A stretch of DNA of 64,000 nucleotides from Craurococcus roseus (GCF_039523795.1 NZ_BAAAFZ010000008.1:248001-312000); one strand, 5' to 3'; counted from the first letter of the stretch, positions 27,224 to 35,787 are shown. Notes: a model not told the origin generated them from the letters alone. Numbers and translations are program-made.

Positions 27224-28324
27224 CTACCCCGCGGACGCGCCCCCGGCGCGGGCGGAGGGCCGGCGCAGGCGCAACACGTAGGCGATGATCTCGGCCACCG
27301 CCTGCCAATGCTCCGCCGGGATCTCCGTGTCGAGGTCCAGGCGCCACAGGGCGCGGGCGAGCGGCGGGTTCGGCACTATCGGCACCCCGTGCTCGGCCGC
27401 CGCCTCCCGGATGCGCGCGGCCACGGCGTCCACGCCCTTGGCGACGACCCGGGGCGCCGCCGCCCGCCCCTGATCGTAGGCCAGGGCCACGGCGTAGTGG
27501 GTGGGGTTGGTGACCACCACCGCGGCCTTGGGCACCGCGGCCAGCATCCGGCGCCGCGCCCGGCTTTCCCGCATGCGGCGGAGCCGGCCCTTGACGTGCG
27601 GGTCGCCCTCGCTGTCGCGCATCTCCTGCCGGAGGTCCTCGCGGCTCATGCGGAGCTGCCGGTGGTGCTTCCAACGCACCCAGGCCAAGTCGGCGCCGGC
27701 GACCGCGGCGAGCGCCGCCGCGGCGGCGAGGAACAGGCGCAGGAGCGCCGCGGCGGCGTCGCCGAGCATGGCACCCGCGGGCCGGTGCAGCGCGCCTTGC
27801 AGGGCGTCGAGGTCCAAGCGATGCCACACCACCGCGCCCACCAGGGCCATCTTCGCCAGGGCGCGCGCCGCCTCCGTGACGCCCTGCACGCCGAACAGGC
27901 GCTTGAAGCCCGACACGGGGTCGAGGCGCGACCAGGACGGCGCCAGCGCCTTGCCGTGCACGAGGCCGCCCGTCTGCCCCATGGTGGCCGCGACCGCCGC
28001 GGCCGCGACTGCGAGGAGCACCGGCAGCGCCGCGAGCGCCCCGGCCCGCAACACGGCGAAGGCCTCGGCGCCGAACAGCGCACCGTCCGCGGCGCCCGCC
28101 GCCGCGCCCACGGACAGCGCCGCCCGCATGGCGCGCAGCCATTCGGCGGCCGCGCCCGGCATCGCCAGTATGGCGACCAGCGTGGCGCAGAGCAGCGTCG
28201 CCAAGCCGACGGCGTCGCGCGAGAGCGGGACCTGGCCCTCTTCCCGGGCCCTTTCGATCCGCTTGGGTGTCGGGGCTTCCGTGCGGTCCTCGGCGTCGGC
28301 GCCCTCGCCGCCTCCCTCCGCCAC
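27224..28324 (-). CDS. flhB: Flagellar export protein FlhB
   Basis: 366 residues. N-terminus DRTEAPTPKRIERAREEGQVPLS is the FlhB signature, four hydrophobic segments follow, and the self-cleavage site is NPTH at 273-276, before the cytoplasmic switch domain. The start is GTG at 28322-28324, three bases after the fliR stop. It changes export specificity from hook to filament. Together with fliQ and fliR it forms a minus-strand export-gate operon, without fliP or flhA nearby. Confidence 0.93.
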   Translation of the reverse strand: MAEGGGEGADAEDRTEAPTPKRIERAREEGQVPLSRDAVGLATLLCATLVAILAMPGAAAEWLRAMRAALSVGAAAGAADGALFGAEAFAVLRAGALAALPVLLAVAAAAVAATMGQTGGLVHGKALAPSWSRLDPVSGFKRLFGVQGVTEAARALAKMALVGAVVWHRLDLDALQGALHRPAGAMLGDAAAALLRLFLAAAAALAAVAGADLAWVRWKHHRQLRMSREDLRQEMRDSEGDPHVKGRLRRMRESRARRRMLAAVPKAAVVVTNPTHYAVALAYDQGRAAAPRVVAKGVDAVAARIREAAAEHGVPIVPNPPLARALWRLDLDTEIPAEHWQAVAEIIAYVLRLRRPSARAGGASAG

Positions 28325-28327
28325 GGC

Positions 28328-29092
28328 TCAGCGCGCCTCCAGGAGGTGCAGGAAGGCGTCCTGCACCGCCGCCGCCCAGACCGGGACCAGCGCCGGCAGC
28401 ACGAGGGCGAGCAGCAGCAGCCCGGCGAGGACCTGCCCCGCGCCGGCCACCGCGTAGATCTGCAGGTTCGGCGCCAGCCGGGCGACCAGGCCGAGCGCGA
28501 CCTGCCCCAGCACCGCGGCGAGCACCAGGGGCGCGGCCAGCCTGAGCGCCAGGCCGAAGCTCTCGGCGACCGCGCCGGCGACCGCTTCCGCGCCCTCGCC
28601 GAGCGGCAGCCCCTGCCCCGGCGGCAGCACGGCGTAGCTCTCGGCCAAGGCGCCGAGCGGCAGGGCGTAGAGGCCGGTGTTGAACACCAGCACCGCTGCG
28701 AGCAGGCCGAACAGGCGGCCCGTCGCGGTGCCCTGGCCGCCGAACACGGCGTCCGTCTGCAACGGGGAGGACAGGCCGACCATCAGCGCCACCACCTGCC
28801 CCGCCTGCGCCAGCGAGAGGACGGCCACGCGCGCCAGGAAGCCGAGGAACACGCCGACCAGCGACTCCGTCGCCACCAGCCGCGCCAGTTCCGGCACCGC
28901 TTCCGGCAGCGCGGGCAAGCCCGGCGCGAGCGGCGGCAGCAGCAGCGCGACGAGAGCGAGCAGCAGGCAGAGCCTGACGGTGGGCGGCACCTCCGGCTCG
29001 CCCACGCCGGGCAGCAGCATGAGCGCGCCGCCGACCCGCGCGGCCACCAGCACGGCGCCGAACGCAAACCCGGGCAGCGCGTCGAACACCAT
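28328..29092 (-). CDS. fliR: Flagellar export gate protein FliR
   Basis: 254 residues with about six membrane helices and the family segment VGLSSPLQTDAVFGGQG. ATG at 29090-29092 shares its A with the fliQ stop (TGATG), supporting that start over the longer open frame, which is fliQ antisense-like noise. Part of the FliPQR pore. Size and topology fit. Confidence 0.9.
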   Translation of the reverse strand: MVFDALPGFAFGAVLVAARVGGALMLLPGVGEPEVPPTVRLCLLLALVALLLPPLAPGLPALPEAVPELARLVATESLVGVFLGFLARVAVLSLAQAGQVVALMVGLSSPLQTDAVFGGQGTATGRLFGLLAAVLVFNTGLYALPLGALAESYAVLPPGQGLPLGEGAEAVAGAVAESFGLALRLAAPLVLAAVLGQVALGLVARLAPNLQIYAVAGAGQVLAGLLLLALVLPALVPVWAAAVQDAFLHLLEAR

Positions 29093-29370
29093 CAGGGCAT
29101 GCCGCCGGCGGAAACGATGCGGCCGAGCAGCGCTTCGGCGTAAGCGCTCATGGCGCCGCCGATCGCCGGGCCGGACAAGAGCAATACCAGCGCCATGGCG
29201 ACGAGCTTGGGCAGGAAGGCCAGGGTGGGCTCCTGCACCTGCGTCACGGCCTGCAACACGGACACCACGAGCCCGACGGCGAGCATGGCCATCAGCGGCA
29301 GGCCGGCCACGCGCAGCGCCAGCCACAGCGCCTCCACCGTCGCGGACATCACCCCGCCGTCACCGTCCAT
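29092..29370 (-). CDS. fliQ: Flagellar export gate protein FliQ
   Basis: 92 residues with two long membrane helices joined by TQVQEPTLAFLPKL, the family's defining loop. First gene of the fliQ-fliR-flhB operon; its stop overlaps the fliR start by one base. The 770-base region upstream must hold the promoter. Confidence 0.93.
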   Translation of the reverse strand: MDGDGGVMSATVEALWLALRVAGLPLMAMLAVGLVVSVLQAVTQVQEPTLAFLPKLVAMALVLLLSGPAIGGAMSAYAEALLGRIVSAGGMP

Positions 29371-29501
29371 CGTTTCCGCCTCCTGCGGAACGCCGCCGAC
29401 CTGGGACCGCCCGGGTCAGACCGGTTTGGCGGAACGCCACGCCGACACGAGAGAGAGAACGCAGCGATCGCAGATGTTTGTGGGCACAAGGGCGATCCTT
29501 T

Positions 29502-29549
29502 TGTAAACATCCTGTCCGGCAGGAACATCCTGGCCCGGACTTGTTTACA
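29502..29549. repeat. Inverted pair TGTAAACA / TGTTTACA
   Basis: Perfect 8-bp inverted repeats at 29502-29509 and 29542-29549, centres 40 bases apart, about 130-180 bases upstream of the fliQ start. Both are AT-rich against a GC-rich background, and a near repeat (AACATCCTG) occurs between them. Could be a paired operator. Confidence 0.35.
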
Positions 29550-29686
29550 TTCGGTATCGAGACGGCGCGAGAAGATCTAGCGGCGGAGATTCGATTTGCG
29601 GTGCGGTGCGGGGCCGGGCGGCCAGAATGGCGTGCACTGCCCCGGCGCGTGGCTTCGCCGGGACGACGCGGTTGCCCGAGTTTCGC

Positions 29687-29720
29687 GGGGGCTCTGCCCC
29701 CACGCCGCCGCTCGGCGGCG
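29687..29720. repeat. Tandem GC hairpins (REP-like)
   Basis: Two adjacent perfect hairpins: GGGGGC-TCT-GCCCCC at 29687-29701 and CGCCGCCG-CT-CGGCGGCG at 29703-29720. Similar extragenic palindromes are common in GC-rich alphaproteobacteria. No coding content. Confidence 0.5.
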
Positions 29721-30143
29721 GCTCCCCCGGGATACGGGGCACAGAAACGCCGGAGCGCGACGCAAGGGACGGCGAGCCCGCCGTCGACAGGCGGCTCATC
29801 GCCCGTCGGCAGCGCGCGATCTTGTCGGCACACGTCGCCGTCCTTGGCGATGACCGTGCCGCTCCCGAGTTGCGGGCTTCGGCGCGCTCCCCCTCGAGCG
29901 AGACCGCGCAACGTGCGCATCATCGCACCGCGGACCCCGGGGACGGATAGGCCGCGCACGGAAACCGGGACACCGCCAGCCGCGCCGCGGCCGGCGGTGT
30001 TTCGTCCCCGTCTCGTCAAGCAGGCCAGAGCGCGTCGTGCGCCGGCGGCACCGCTCGTGCCCGGACGCACGCTCGCGCGGTATTAGGTAGCAACCGCCAC
30101 CACGCGGCCGTTGATGCAGAACAGCATCATCCTAGCTGGCGGG

Positions 30144-30242
30144 ATGGAAAACGAACATGTCCTGTTCGGCCTGATCCGCAAGCGCGCGGAGGTGGCCGGC
30201 GAGTTGGAGGCGGCGCAGCAGCGCGTCCGGCAACTCACCATC
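30144..30242 (+). pseudogene. Small gene truncated by the IS insertion
   Basis: Frame from ATG 30144 reads MENEHVLFGLIRKRAEVAGE and EAAQQRVRQL, the start of a small helical protein type found near recombinases in alphaproteobacteria and normally about 90 residues long. At 30243 the IS left end begins and the frame runs into the IS until a stop at 30291. The rest of the gene is not seen on the other side of the element, so the insertion came with loss of DNA. Confidence 0.6.
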
Positions 30243-30270
30243 TGGAGCGCACCCCAATTCGACCGGACAC
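30243..30270. repeat. Left terminal inverted repeat of the IS
   Basis: Begins TGGAGCGCACCCC and ends ACCGGACAC; pairs with the right end at 31541-31567 over most positions with a one-base length difference. Confidence 0.85.
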
Positions 30271-30315
30271 ACGGCGCAACCGTGAGGGCCTAGGCGGAAG
30301 CCTAGGCGTGCGCCC

Positions 30316-30705
30316 ATGTCGAAGCCCGCCGAGCGCGTCGAGATCATCACCGGCCGGGAGCGCCGGAGGCGCTACACTGCCGCCGAGAAGGTGCGGCTGG
30401 TCGAGGCGGCGGCCCGGCCCGGCATGACGGTTTCCGCCGTCGCCCGGCTGCGCGGCGTCTCGCCCAGCCTGCTGTTCGGGTGGAGGCGGCTCATGGCGGA
30501 AGGCGGGTTCGAGGCCGTCCGGGCCGACGAGGACGTGGTCGCGGCCAGCCGGGTCCGCGAACTCGAGGCCAAGGTGCGCGAGCTGGAGCGCCTGCTCGGC
30601 CGCAAGACCATGGAGGCCGAGATCCCCCGCGAGGCGTTGGGGCAGGCCCGCCCCAAAGAACACGCGTGGCGCTCGCCGTCGCCGCCACCGGGCGCTTCCC
30701 GGTGA
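30316..30705 (+). CDS. IS2-like transposase OrfA (helix-turn-helix)
   Basis: 129 residues: TGRERRRRYTAAEKVRLVEA then a helix-turn-helix (AVARLRGVSPSLLFGWRR) and a leucine-zipper segment (VRELEAKVRELERLLGRKT), the pattern of IS2-group OrfA. It overlaps OrfB, which is in the -1 frame. In this group a -1 shift makes an OrfAB fusion transposase; the exact slip site is not obvious. Confidence 0.85.
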   Translation: MSKPAERVEIITGRERRRRYTAAEKVRLVEAAARPGMTVSAVARLRGVSPSLLFGWRRLMAEGGFEAVRADEDVVAASRVRELEAKVRELERLLGRKTMEAEIPREALGQARPKEHAWRSPSPPPGASR

Positions 30706-31553
30706 AGGCCGTGGCCAAGGCCCTGGACGTGGCCCGTTCCAATCTGGTCGACCGGCTCCGGCGTCCCGAGCGGCGCCGCCGCGGCCCGCACCGGCGCGGG
30801 GGCGACGACGAGCTCCTCGCCGAAATCCGCGCCGTCACCGATGCCCGTCCGACCTACGGCTACCGCCGCGTCGCCGCCTTGCTGAACCGCGCCAGGCGCA
30901 ATTCCGACGAGCCGCCGGTCAATCGGAAGCGTGTCTTCCGCCTCATGCGGCTCGGCTCGATGCTGCTCCGGCCCTGCACCGGCAGGCGCGCCGGGCGGGC
31001 GCACGACGGCACCGTCGTGGCCCCGGCCTCCAACCGCCGCTGGGCCTCGGACGGCTTCGAGGTCCCCTGCTGGAACGGCGAGGTGGTCCGCGTCGCCTTC
31101 GCCATCGACACCCACGACCGAGAAGTCATGGCCTGGGTCGCCACCGCCGGGGCGGGGATCAGCGGCGGGATGGTCCGCGACATGATGCTGGAATGCGTCG
31201 AGCGCCGCTTCGACGCCGTCCGTGCCCCGGAGCCCGTGCAGTGGCTCGCCGACAACGGCTCGGCCTACACCGCCGGAGAGACGGTCGACTTCGCCGCCGC
31301 GCTGAACCTCGTGGCTTGCTTCACACCGGTCCGCAGCCCGGAAAGCAACGGCGTCTGCGAGGTCTTCGTGAAGACCTTCAAGCGCGACTACGCCCGGGTG
31401 AGTCCACGGCCGGACGCCATCTCCGTCCTCCAGCGGCTCCCCGCTTGGTTCGACGACTACAACACCGCCCACCCGCACAGCGGCTTGCGCATGCGGTCGC
31501 CCCGTGAGTTCATCGCTGACCAGTCGTCCACCCCTGCCGGGTGTCCGGTTTGA
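30666..31553 (+). CDS. IS2-like transposase OrfB (DDE integrase core)
   Basis: 295 residues from GTG 30666, in the -1 frame relative to OrfA. The rve-type core has RPTYGYRRVAALL, a first Asp in ASDGFE, a second in LADNGSAY and Glu in SNGVCEVFVKTFKRDY, with HPHSGLRMRSPREF at the end. No internal stops. Likely made mainly as an OrfAB fusion; the GTG start is only a nominal one. Confidence 0.85.
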   Translation: MALAVAATGRFPVKAVAKALDVARSNLVDRLRRPERRRRGPHRRGGDDELLAEIRAVTDARPTYGYRRVAALLNRARRNSDEPPVNRKRVFRLMRLGSMLLRPCTGRRAGRAHDGTVVAPASNRRWASDGFEVPCWNGEVVRVAFAIDTHDREVMAWVATAGAGISGGMVRDMMLECVERRFDAVRAPEPVQWLADNGSAYTAGETVDFAAALNLVACFTPVRSPESNGVCEVFVKTFKRDYARVSPRPDAISVLQRLPAWFDDYNTAHPHSGLRMRSPREFIADQSSTPAGCPV

Positions 31554-31567
31554 TGGGGAGCACTCCA
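31541..31567. repeat. Right terminal inverted repeat of the IS
   Basis: Read on the minus strand it begins TGGAGTGCTCCCC and ends ACCGGACAC, mirroring the left end. It abuts the truncated IS630-type frame. Confidence 0.85.
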
Positions 31568-32076
31568 GCTTTGGAGCCCCCTTTCGCGAAGGCCTCCCGC
31601 GCGGCCGGATCCGCCTTGGGATGCGAGGGCCTGGCCTTCTGCCGCGACAAGCCCAGCGCGCGCACGAGCTTGGACATGTGCCCCTCGTGGCGGCGGACGC
31701 CCCAGCGCGCTTCCGCCTCATGGCGCAGCTCCGCCAGCGTCCAGGCCGATACGCCCGTGGCTTCCACCTCCGGCCCGTCCAGGACCAGTTGGCGCAGCGC
31801 CGCCCGGCGCGCCTCGTCCAGCCGCGGCTTGGACCCGGGCCGGGGCCGGTCGTGCAAGCCCGCCAAGCCTTCGGCGTTGCAGCGCACCACGGCATCGCGC
31901 AACGCTTGCCGCTCCATGCCGGCCAAACGCGCCGCCTCCGCCCGCGTCATGCCCTCCATCGCGTCGGCGATGGCGGACATCCGCGCGGCGGCGGCGCGGC
32001 CGGGTTCCCGCCGGGCCAGCCGCCGTAGCGTCGCCGCCGACACGTCGTCGCGGATCGCAAGCCGCTTGCCGTTCAT
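31568..32076 (-). pseudogene. IS630-type transposase OrfA remnant
   Basis: From ATG at 32074-32076 the frame encodes the winged-helix part of an IS630 transposase (MTRAEAARLAGMERQALRDAV, AEGLAGLHDRPRPGSKPRL, HPKADPAAREAFAKG). The DDE catalytic half is missing: at 31568 the IS2-like right end begins and the frame stops in it at 31510. The missing half is not on the far side of that IS, so the two elements were joined by a deletion. Confidence 0.8.
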
Positions 32077-32185
32077 CGTGCCCGCCCCGTCCAGGTCAGG
32101 CCGCAACGGCACCAGAAGGCTCCGCGTCGCGCCAAGTCACAGGCGAGTCAGTTCCGACGCGGACCGGTATAAGCGCCCCGCGGGC

Positions 32186-33364
32186 TCAATCCGCCAAGAA
32201 GGCCCGCACCCGCTCGCCGACCGGCGCCACGTTCAGCACCCCGTTCAGGTGGCCGCGCTCGCCGCCGATCTCCACGACCTCCACCGGCCGCCCGGCGCGG
32301 CGGAGGATCTCCACCATCTCCTGCACCCCTTCGCGCAGGAACACCCGATCGGTCGGCGAAGGCACCACCAGCCAGCGCGCTTGGCTGCGGGAAAGCGCCG
32401 CTTCCAGGCTCGGGTACTCCCGCAAGGCGAGTTGGTTGGCGCGGACCATGTAGAGGAAGGAGTTGGCGTCCGAGGTGCGGGCGCGCGCCTGGCCCGTGGC
32501 GTCGAGCGCCCGCTCCACCTCGAAGCGGTCGCCGATGCGCTTGGCGGGGTCCTGCCCCTCCGGGATGCGGCGCTCGAACTGCCGGGCCCAGGGCCGGTCG
32601 TTGGCTTGCAGAGTCACGATCTTCCAAGCTTCGGCCAAGCCGCGCAGCGGCGGTTCGCGGCCGGGCGCGTAGTAGTCGCCCTCGCGCCAGTTCGGGTCGA
32701 GGCGGATCGGCGCTTCCCACACGTCGAGCCAGCCCTGCATCCAGGCGTCGATCTCGCCGGCGATCACCGGCATGACGCGCTCCACCATCTCCGGATAGGC
32801 GGCGGCCCACTCGATGGCCTGGAGGCCGCCGTTGGACGGGCCGGCGACGAGGGCGAGGCGCTTCACGCCCAGGCTGTCTAGCAGCTTCTTCTGCACCTCC
32901 ACGAAGTCGCGCATGGACACGACGGGGAAGGCCATGCCGTAAGGGCGGCCCGTGTCGGGGTTTATGGTGGCCGGGCCGGTCGTGGTGGTGTTCGGGTCGC
33001 CGACGTTGACGTTGACCAGGGTGTCCGAGGACACGACGAAGAAGCGGTCGGTGTCGATCGGCTTGCCCGGGCCGATGATGGCGTCCCAGTAGCCGACCGG
33101 CCCGGTGGCGCCGCCGAGCCGGCCGAAGGCGTGGCTGTTGCCGGAAAAGAAGTGGGCGATCAGCACGGCGTTGTCACCGGCGTCGTTCAGGCGACCCATG
33201 GTCTGGTAGCCGATCCTGACGTTGGCGATCGTGCCCCCGCCGCGGGTCTGGTAGCTCCCGGCCTCGAAGACGCGCTTCTCCACCTGATCCTGCGCCATCG
33301 CCGCTCCGCCGGATAGACCCAGCGCCAGCAGCGCCGCCGCCGCCAGCACACCGCCGCGCGTCAT
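32186..33364 (-). CDS. Secreted MetX-like alpha/beta hydrolase
   Basis: 392 residues. A Sec signal (MTRGGVLAAAALLALGLSGG, cleaved near AAMAQD) precedes an alpha/beta-hydrolase of the homoserine O-acetyltransferase family: RIGYQTMGRLNDAGDNAVLI, a nucleophile elbow GPSNGGLQA, and GGERGHLNG near the end for the catalytic His. True MetX is cytoplasmic with GGSMGG, so this exported form with GPSNGG is probably a hydrolase or esterase, not a methionine enzyme. Stands alone next to the IS scar. Confidence 0.85.
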   Translation of the reverse strand: MTRGGVLAAAALLALGLSGGAAMAQDQVEKRVFEAGSYQTRGGGTIANVRIGYQTMGRLNDAGDNAVLIAHFFSGNSHAFGRLGGATGPVGYWDAIIGPGKPIDTDRFFVVSSDTLVNVNVGDPNTTTTGPATINPDTGRPYGMAFPVVSMRDFVEVQKKLLDSLGVKRLALVAGPSNGGLQAIEWAAAYPEMVERVMPVIAGEIDAWMQGWLDVWEAPIRLDPNWREGDYYAPGREPPLRGLAEAWKIVTLQANDRPWARQFERRIPEGQDPAKRIGDRFEVERALDATGQARARTSDANSFLYMVRANQLALREYPSLEAALSRSQARWLVVPSPTDRVFLREGVQEMVEILRRAGRPVEVVEIGGERGHLNGVLNVAPVGERVRAFLAD

Positions 33365-33587
33365 CGCCGTTCCCCTTCCCCTGTCGCCCGATCCGGCGGA
33401 CGGAAAGACGATATCCGGTTCCGGGCGGCGCCGGCAATGCGGAGCGCGGCGGTTCCGCGCCGCTATTTCCAGCGGAGGCGGCGCATCGTGGCACGGCGGA
33501 AGGCGCCGATGCTTCGTCCGGACGCGCAGCATCGGGCCGCTCGAACGGCGGAGACTGCCCGGCGCACGGAACGCACGGGGCCCTGCC

Positions 33588-33860
33588 ATGAACCCTCCTC
33601 GACACCGATCTTCGCCCCGGGAGCCGCGCACGGCTCCCGCGGCCGGACCCGCGCGCGAAGGCCCGATAGCGCGCGCATTGCGGTGGGCACAGGACCGACG
33701 GAGCTTGGTAGAACTCGACGACCGGCTGCTCCGCGACGTGGGCCTGACGCGCGGCGACGTCACGCTCGGGACTCCTCTCGCTTCGCCACCGGGGCGCGGC
33801 CGGACGGGGTTGCGCGCCGCCCCTCCGCCGGGTGCCTTCCGCGCGGGTCGCCGCGCGTGA
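33588..33860 (+). CDS. DUF1127 small protein
   Basis: 90 residues. The motif RRSLVELDDRLLRDVGLTRGDV is the DUF1127 (YjiS-like) signature; flanking parts are low-complexity. DUF1127 proteins in alphaproteobacteria bind RNA or affect phosphate and carbon responses. Its TGA overlaps the GTG start of the following MFS gene (GTGA), so the two are translationally coupled. Confidence 0.8.
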   Translation: MNPPRHRSSPREPRTAPAAGPAREGPIARALRWAQDRRSLVELDDRLLRDVGLTRGDVTLGTPLASPPGRGRTGLRAAPPPGAFRAGRRA

Positions 33861-35203
33861 GCGCCGGCGCCGCGGAGCGGCCGGCGGTGTTCTTCGGTTG
33901 GCGGGTGGCCTGGGCCGCCTTCGCCATCGCCGTGTTCGGCTGGGGCGTCGGGTTCTACGGGCCGCCGGTGTTCCTGCATGCGATCCGCGAGGCGCGCGGC
34001 TGGCCGGTGTGGCTGGTGTCGGCGGCCGTCACTTGCCACTTCCTGCTCGGGGCGCTCGCGGTCGCCAATCTGGCGTACCTGCACCGCCGCTTCGGCCTCG
34101 CTGCCATCACCCGAGCGGGCGGGGTGGCGGCGGCGCTGGGCGTGCTCGGTTGGGCGCTGGCGCGGGAGCCGTGGCAGCTCTTCGCCGCCACGCCGCTCAG
34201 CGCCTTCGGCTGGGCCGCGACGGGCGCGGCGGCGATCAACGCCATGGTGGCGCCCTGGTTCGACCGCCGCCGCCCGGCGGCGCTCTCCACCGCCTACAAC
34301 GGCGCGAGCGTCGGAGGCGTGCTCCTGTCGCCGCTCTGGGTGGCGCTGATCGCGGCGGTCGGCTTCCCGGGCGCGGCGGCGCTGGTGGGCGGGGCCATGG
34401 TCTTGGCGCTGTGGTGGCTGTCGGCGCGGTTCCTCGCCCGGACGCCGGCGGCGATGGGGTTGGAGCCCGACGGCGGCGCGCCGCCAGCGGCCGGCACCGC
34501 GCGGCCCGTCCCGCAAACGGCGGCGCTGCCCGGCGCCCTGCTGTGGCGCGACCCGCGCTTCGCCACGCTCGCCGCGGCGACCTCCATCGGCCTGTTCGCG
34601 CAGGTCGGCCTGATCGCGCACCTGTTCTCCTTGCTCGTGCCGGCGCTGGGCGCGCAGTTCGCCGGGTTCGCCGCCGGGCTGGCGACGGCCTGCGCCATCG
34701 CAGGGCGCACCGGCCTTGGCTGGCTGCTGCCGCCGGATGCCGACCGGCGGCGGGCCGCGGCGGCCAACTACGGTTTGCAGATCTGCGGCTGCTTGGCGTT
34801 CTTCGCGGCGGGCGGCGCGGACGTGCCGACCCTGCTGCTCGGCGTGGCGCTGTTCGGCCTGGGGATCGGCAACGCCACCTCGCTGCCGCCACTGATCGCG
34901 CAGCGGGACTTCGCGCACGCGGACACGGCGCGGGTCGTCGCGCTGGTGACGGCATGCAGCCAAGCGGCCTACGCCTTCGCGCCCGCCGCCTTCGGCGCTT
35001 TGCGGGACCTGCTGCCCGCCGCGCCCGGTGCCGCGGAAGGCGCGGCGCCCGCGGTGTTCCTGGTGGCGGCAGGGTTGCAGGCCGCGGCGGCCGCGGTGCT
35101 CCTCCTCGGGCGGGGCCGGCCTAGCGGCCCCTGGACGGTTCGAGGGCCGACACGCCTTCGCCCTCGCCCTTCGCCTTCGCCCGCTCGATCGCCTCTTGGA
35201 TGA
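33857..35203 (+). CDS. MFS transporter
   Basis: 448 residues, about twelve hydrophobic segments beginning with VFFGWRVAWAAFAIAVFGWG, a first-helix pattern of OFA/monocarboxylate-type MFS proteins. Start is GTG 33857 coupled to the DUF1127 stop. The last 27 or so codons (after LLLGRGRPSG) are the antisense of the ppa 3' end and look unlike a transporter tail, so the native stop may have been lost. Substrate unknown. Confidence 0.88.
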   Translation: MSAGAAERPAVFFGWRVAWAAFAIAVFGWGVGFYGPPVFLHAIREARGWPVWLVSAAVTCHFLLGALAVANLAYLHRRFGLAAITRAGGVAAALGVLGWALAREPWQLFAATPLSAFGWAATGAAAINAMVAPWFDRRRPAALSTAYNGASVGGVLLSPLWVALIAAVGFPGAAALVGGAMVLALWWLSARFLARTPAAMGLEPDGGAPPAAGTARPVPQTAALPGALLWRDPRFATLAAATSIGLFAQVGLIAHLFSLLVPALGAQFAGFAAGLATACAIAGRTGLGWLLPPDADRRRAAAANYGLQICGCLAFFAAGGADVPTLLLGVALFGLGIGNATSLPPLIAQRDFAHADTARVVALVTACSQAAYAFAPAAFGALRDLLPAAPGAAEGAAPAVFLVAAGLQAAAAAVLLLGRGRPSGPWTVRGPTRLRPRPSPSPARSPLG

Positions 35204-35696
35204 GCCGTCGCGCTTCGGCGGCGTCGCCCCACCCGATGACCTTCACCCACTTGCCGGGCTCGAGGTCCTTGTAGTGCTCGAAGAAGTGCTGGATCTGCTC
35301 CAGCGTGATGGGCGGCATGTCGGTGTAATTCTTGATGTGCTCGTAGCGCCGCGTGAGCTTCGGCGCCGGCACGGCGATGATCTTCTCGTCGCCGCCGCCG
35401 TCGTCCTCCATCTTGAAGACGCCGACCGGCCGCACGTTGATCACCGCGCCCGGCACGATGGGGCGCGTGTTGGCGATCAGCACGTCGATCGGGTCGCCGT
35501 CCTCCGACAGGGTGTGCGGCACGAAGCCGTAGTTCCCGGGGTAGCGCATCGGCGTGTACAGGAAGCGGTCAACGACCAGCGTGCCGGCCTCCTTGTTCAT
35601 CTCGTACTTGATGGGCTCGCCGCCGATGGCGACCTCGACGACGACGTTGACGTCCTCGGGCGGGTTCTTGCCGATGGGGATGGCGTCGAGGCGCAT
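35121..35696 (-). CDS. ppa: Inorganic pyrophosphatase, family I
   Basis: 191 residues. DVNVVVEVAIGGEPIKYEMNK, RYPGNYGFVPHTLSEDGDPIDVL (with the DGDPIDVL metal motif) and the KWVKVIGWGD end are typical of soluble Ppa, which hydrolyses PPi in the cytoplasm. Divergent from hppA, which uses the same substrate at the membrane. The 3' end overlaps the convergent MFS gene by 83 bases. Confidence 0.97.
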   Translation of the reverse strand: MRLDAIPIGKNPPEDVNVVVEVAIGGEPIKYEMNKEAGTLVVDRFLYTPMRYPGNYGFVPHTLSEDGDPIDVLIANTRPIVPGAVINVRPVGVFKMEDDGGGDEKIIAVPAPKLTRRYEHIKNYTDMPPITLEQIQHFFEHYKDLEPGKWVKVIGWGDAAEARRLIQEAIERAKAKGEGEGVSALEPSRGR

Positions 35697-35727
35697 GGGG
35701 AAACTCCGGGAGGTGCTGGGCTAACGG

Positions 35728-35787
35728 GCGCTGTGGCGCCGCCGGGCCGAGGCGAGTAACAGAACCCGCCCCGCGGCGCCACAGCGC
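35728..35787. repeat. 15-bp perfect inverted repeat between ppa and hppA
   Basis: Arms at 35728-35742 and 35773-35787 (GCGCTGTGGCGCCGC and its complement) enclose 30 bases. It lies 32 bases upstream of the ppa ATG in the shared regulatory gap of the two pyrophosphatase genes. As RNA it could form a stable leader hairpin; as DNA it could bind a dimeric regulator. Confidence 0.6.

Larger units (their letters stand above)
29371..30143. other. Long intergenic region upstream of fliQ, bordering the insertion scar
   Basis: About 770 bases without a supportable gene. It contains the TGTAAACA inverted pair (29502-29549), a double GC hairpin (29687-29720) and otherwise open frames of low-complexity composition. 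It borders the IS-disrupted small gene, so part of it may be remnant mobile DNA. Confidence 0.45.
30243..31567 (+). mobile_element. IS3-family (IS2-like) insertion sequence, apparently complete
   Basis: 1,325 bp bounded by imperfect terminal inverted repeats that share TGGAG, CCCC and ACCGGACAC in the same order. Two overlapping frames encode OrfA and OrfB, and the DDE residues are intact, so it may be able to move. There is no direct repeat at the flanks (left ...CCATC, right GCTTT...), unlike a simple IS3 insertion, which suggests a deletion or recombination beside it. Confidence 0.88.

Noticed and set aside
29371..30110. 236-codon minus-strand frame upstream of fliQ
   Set aside because: Crosses the GC hairpin pair and has no conserved block; composition is like other shadow frames.
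32186..34963. A 925-codon open frame on the minus strand reaching far upstream of the MetX-like gene
   Set aside because: Upstream of ATG 33364 it is antisense to DUF1127 and the MFS gene, with Arg/Gly/Ala-rich content typical of GC-rich shadow frames.
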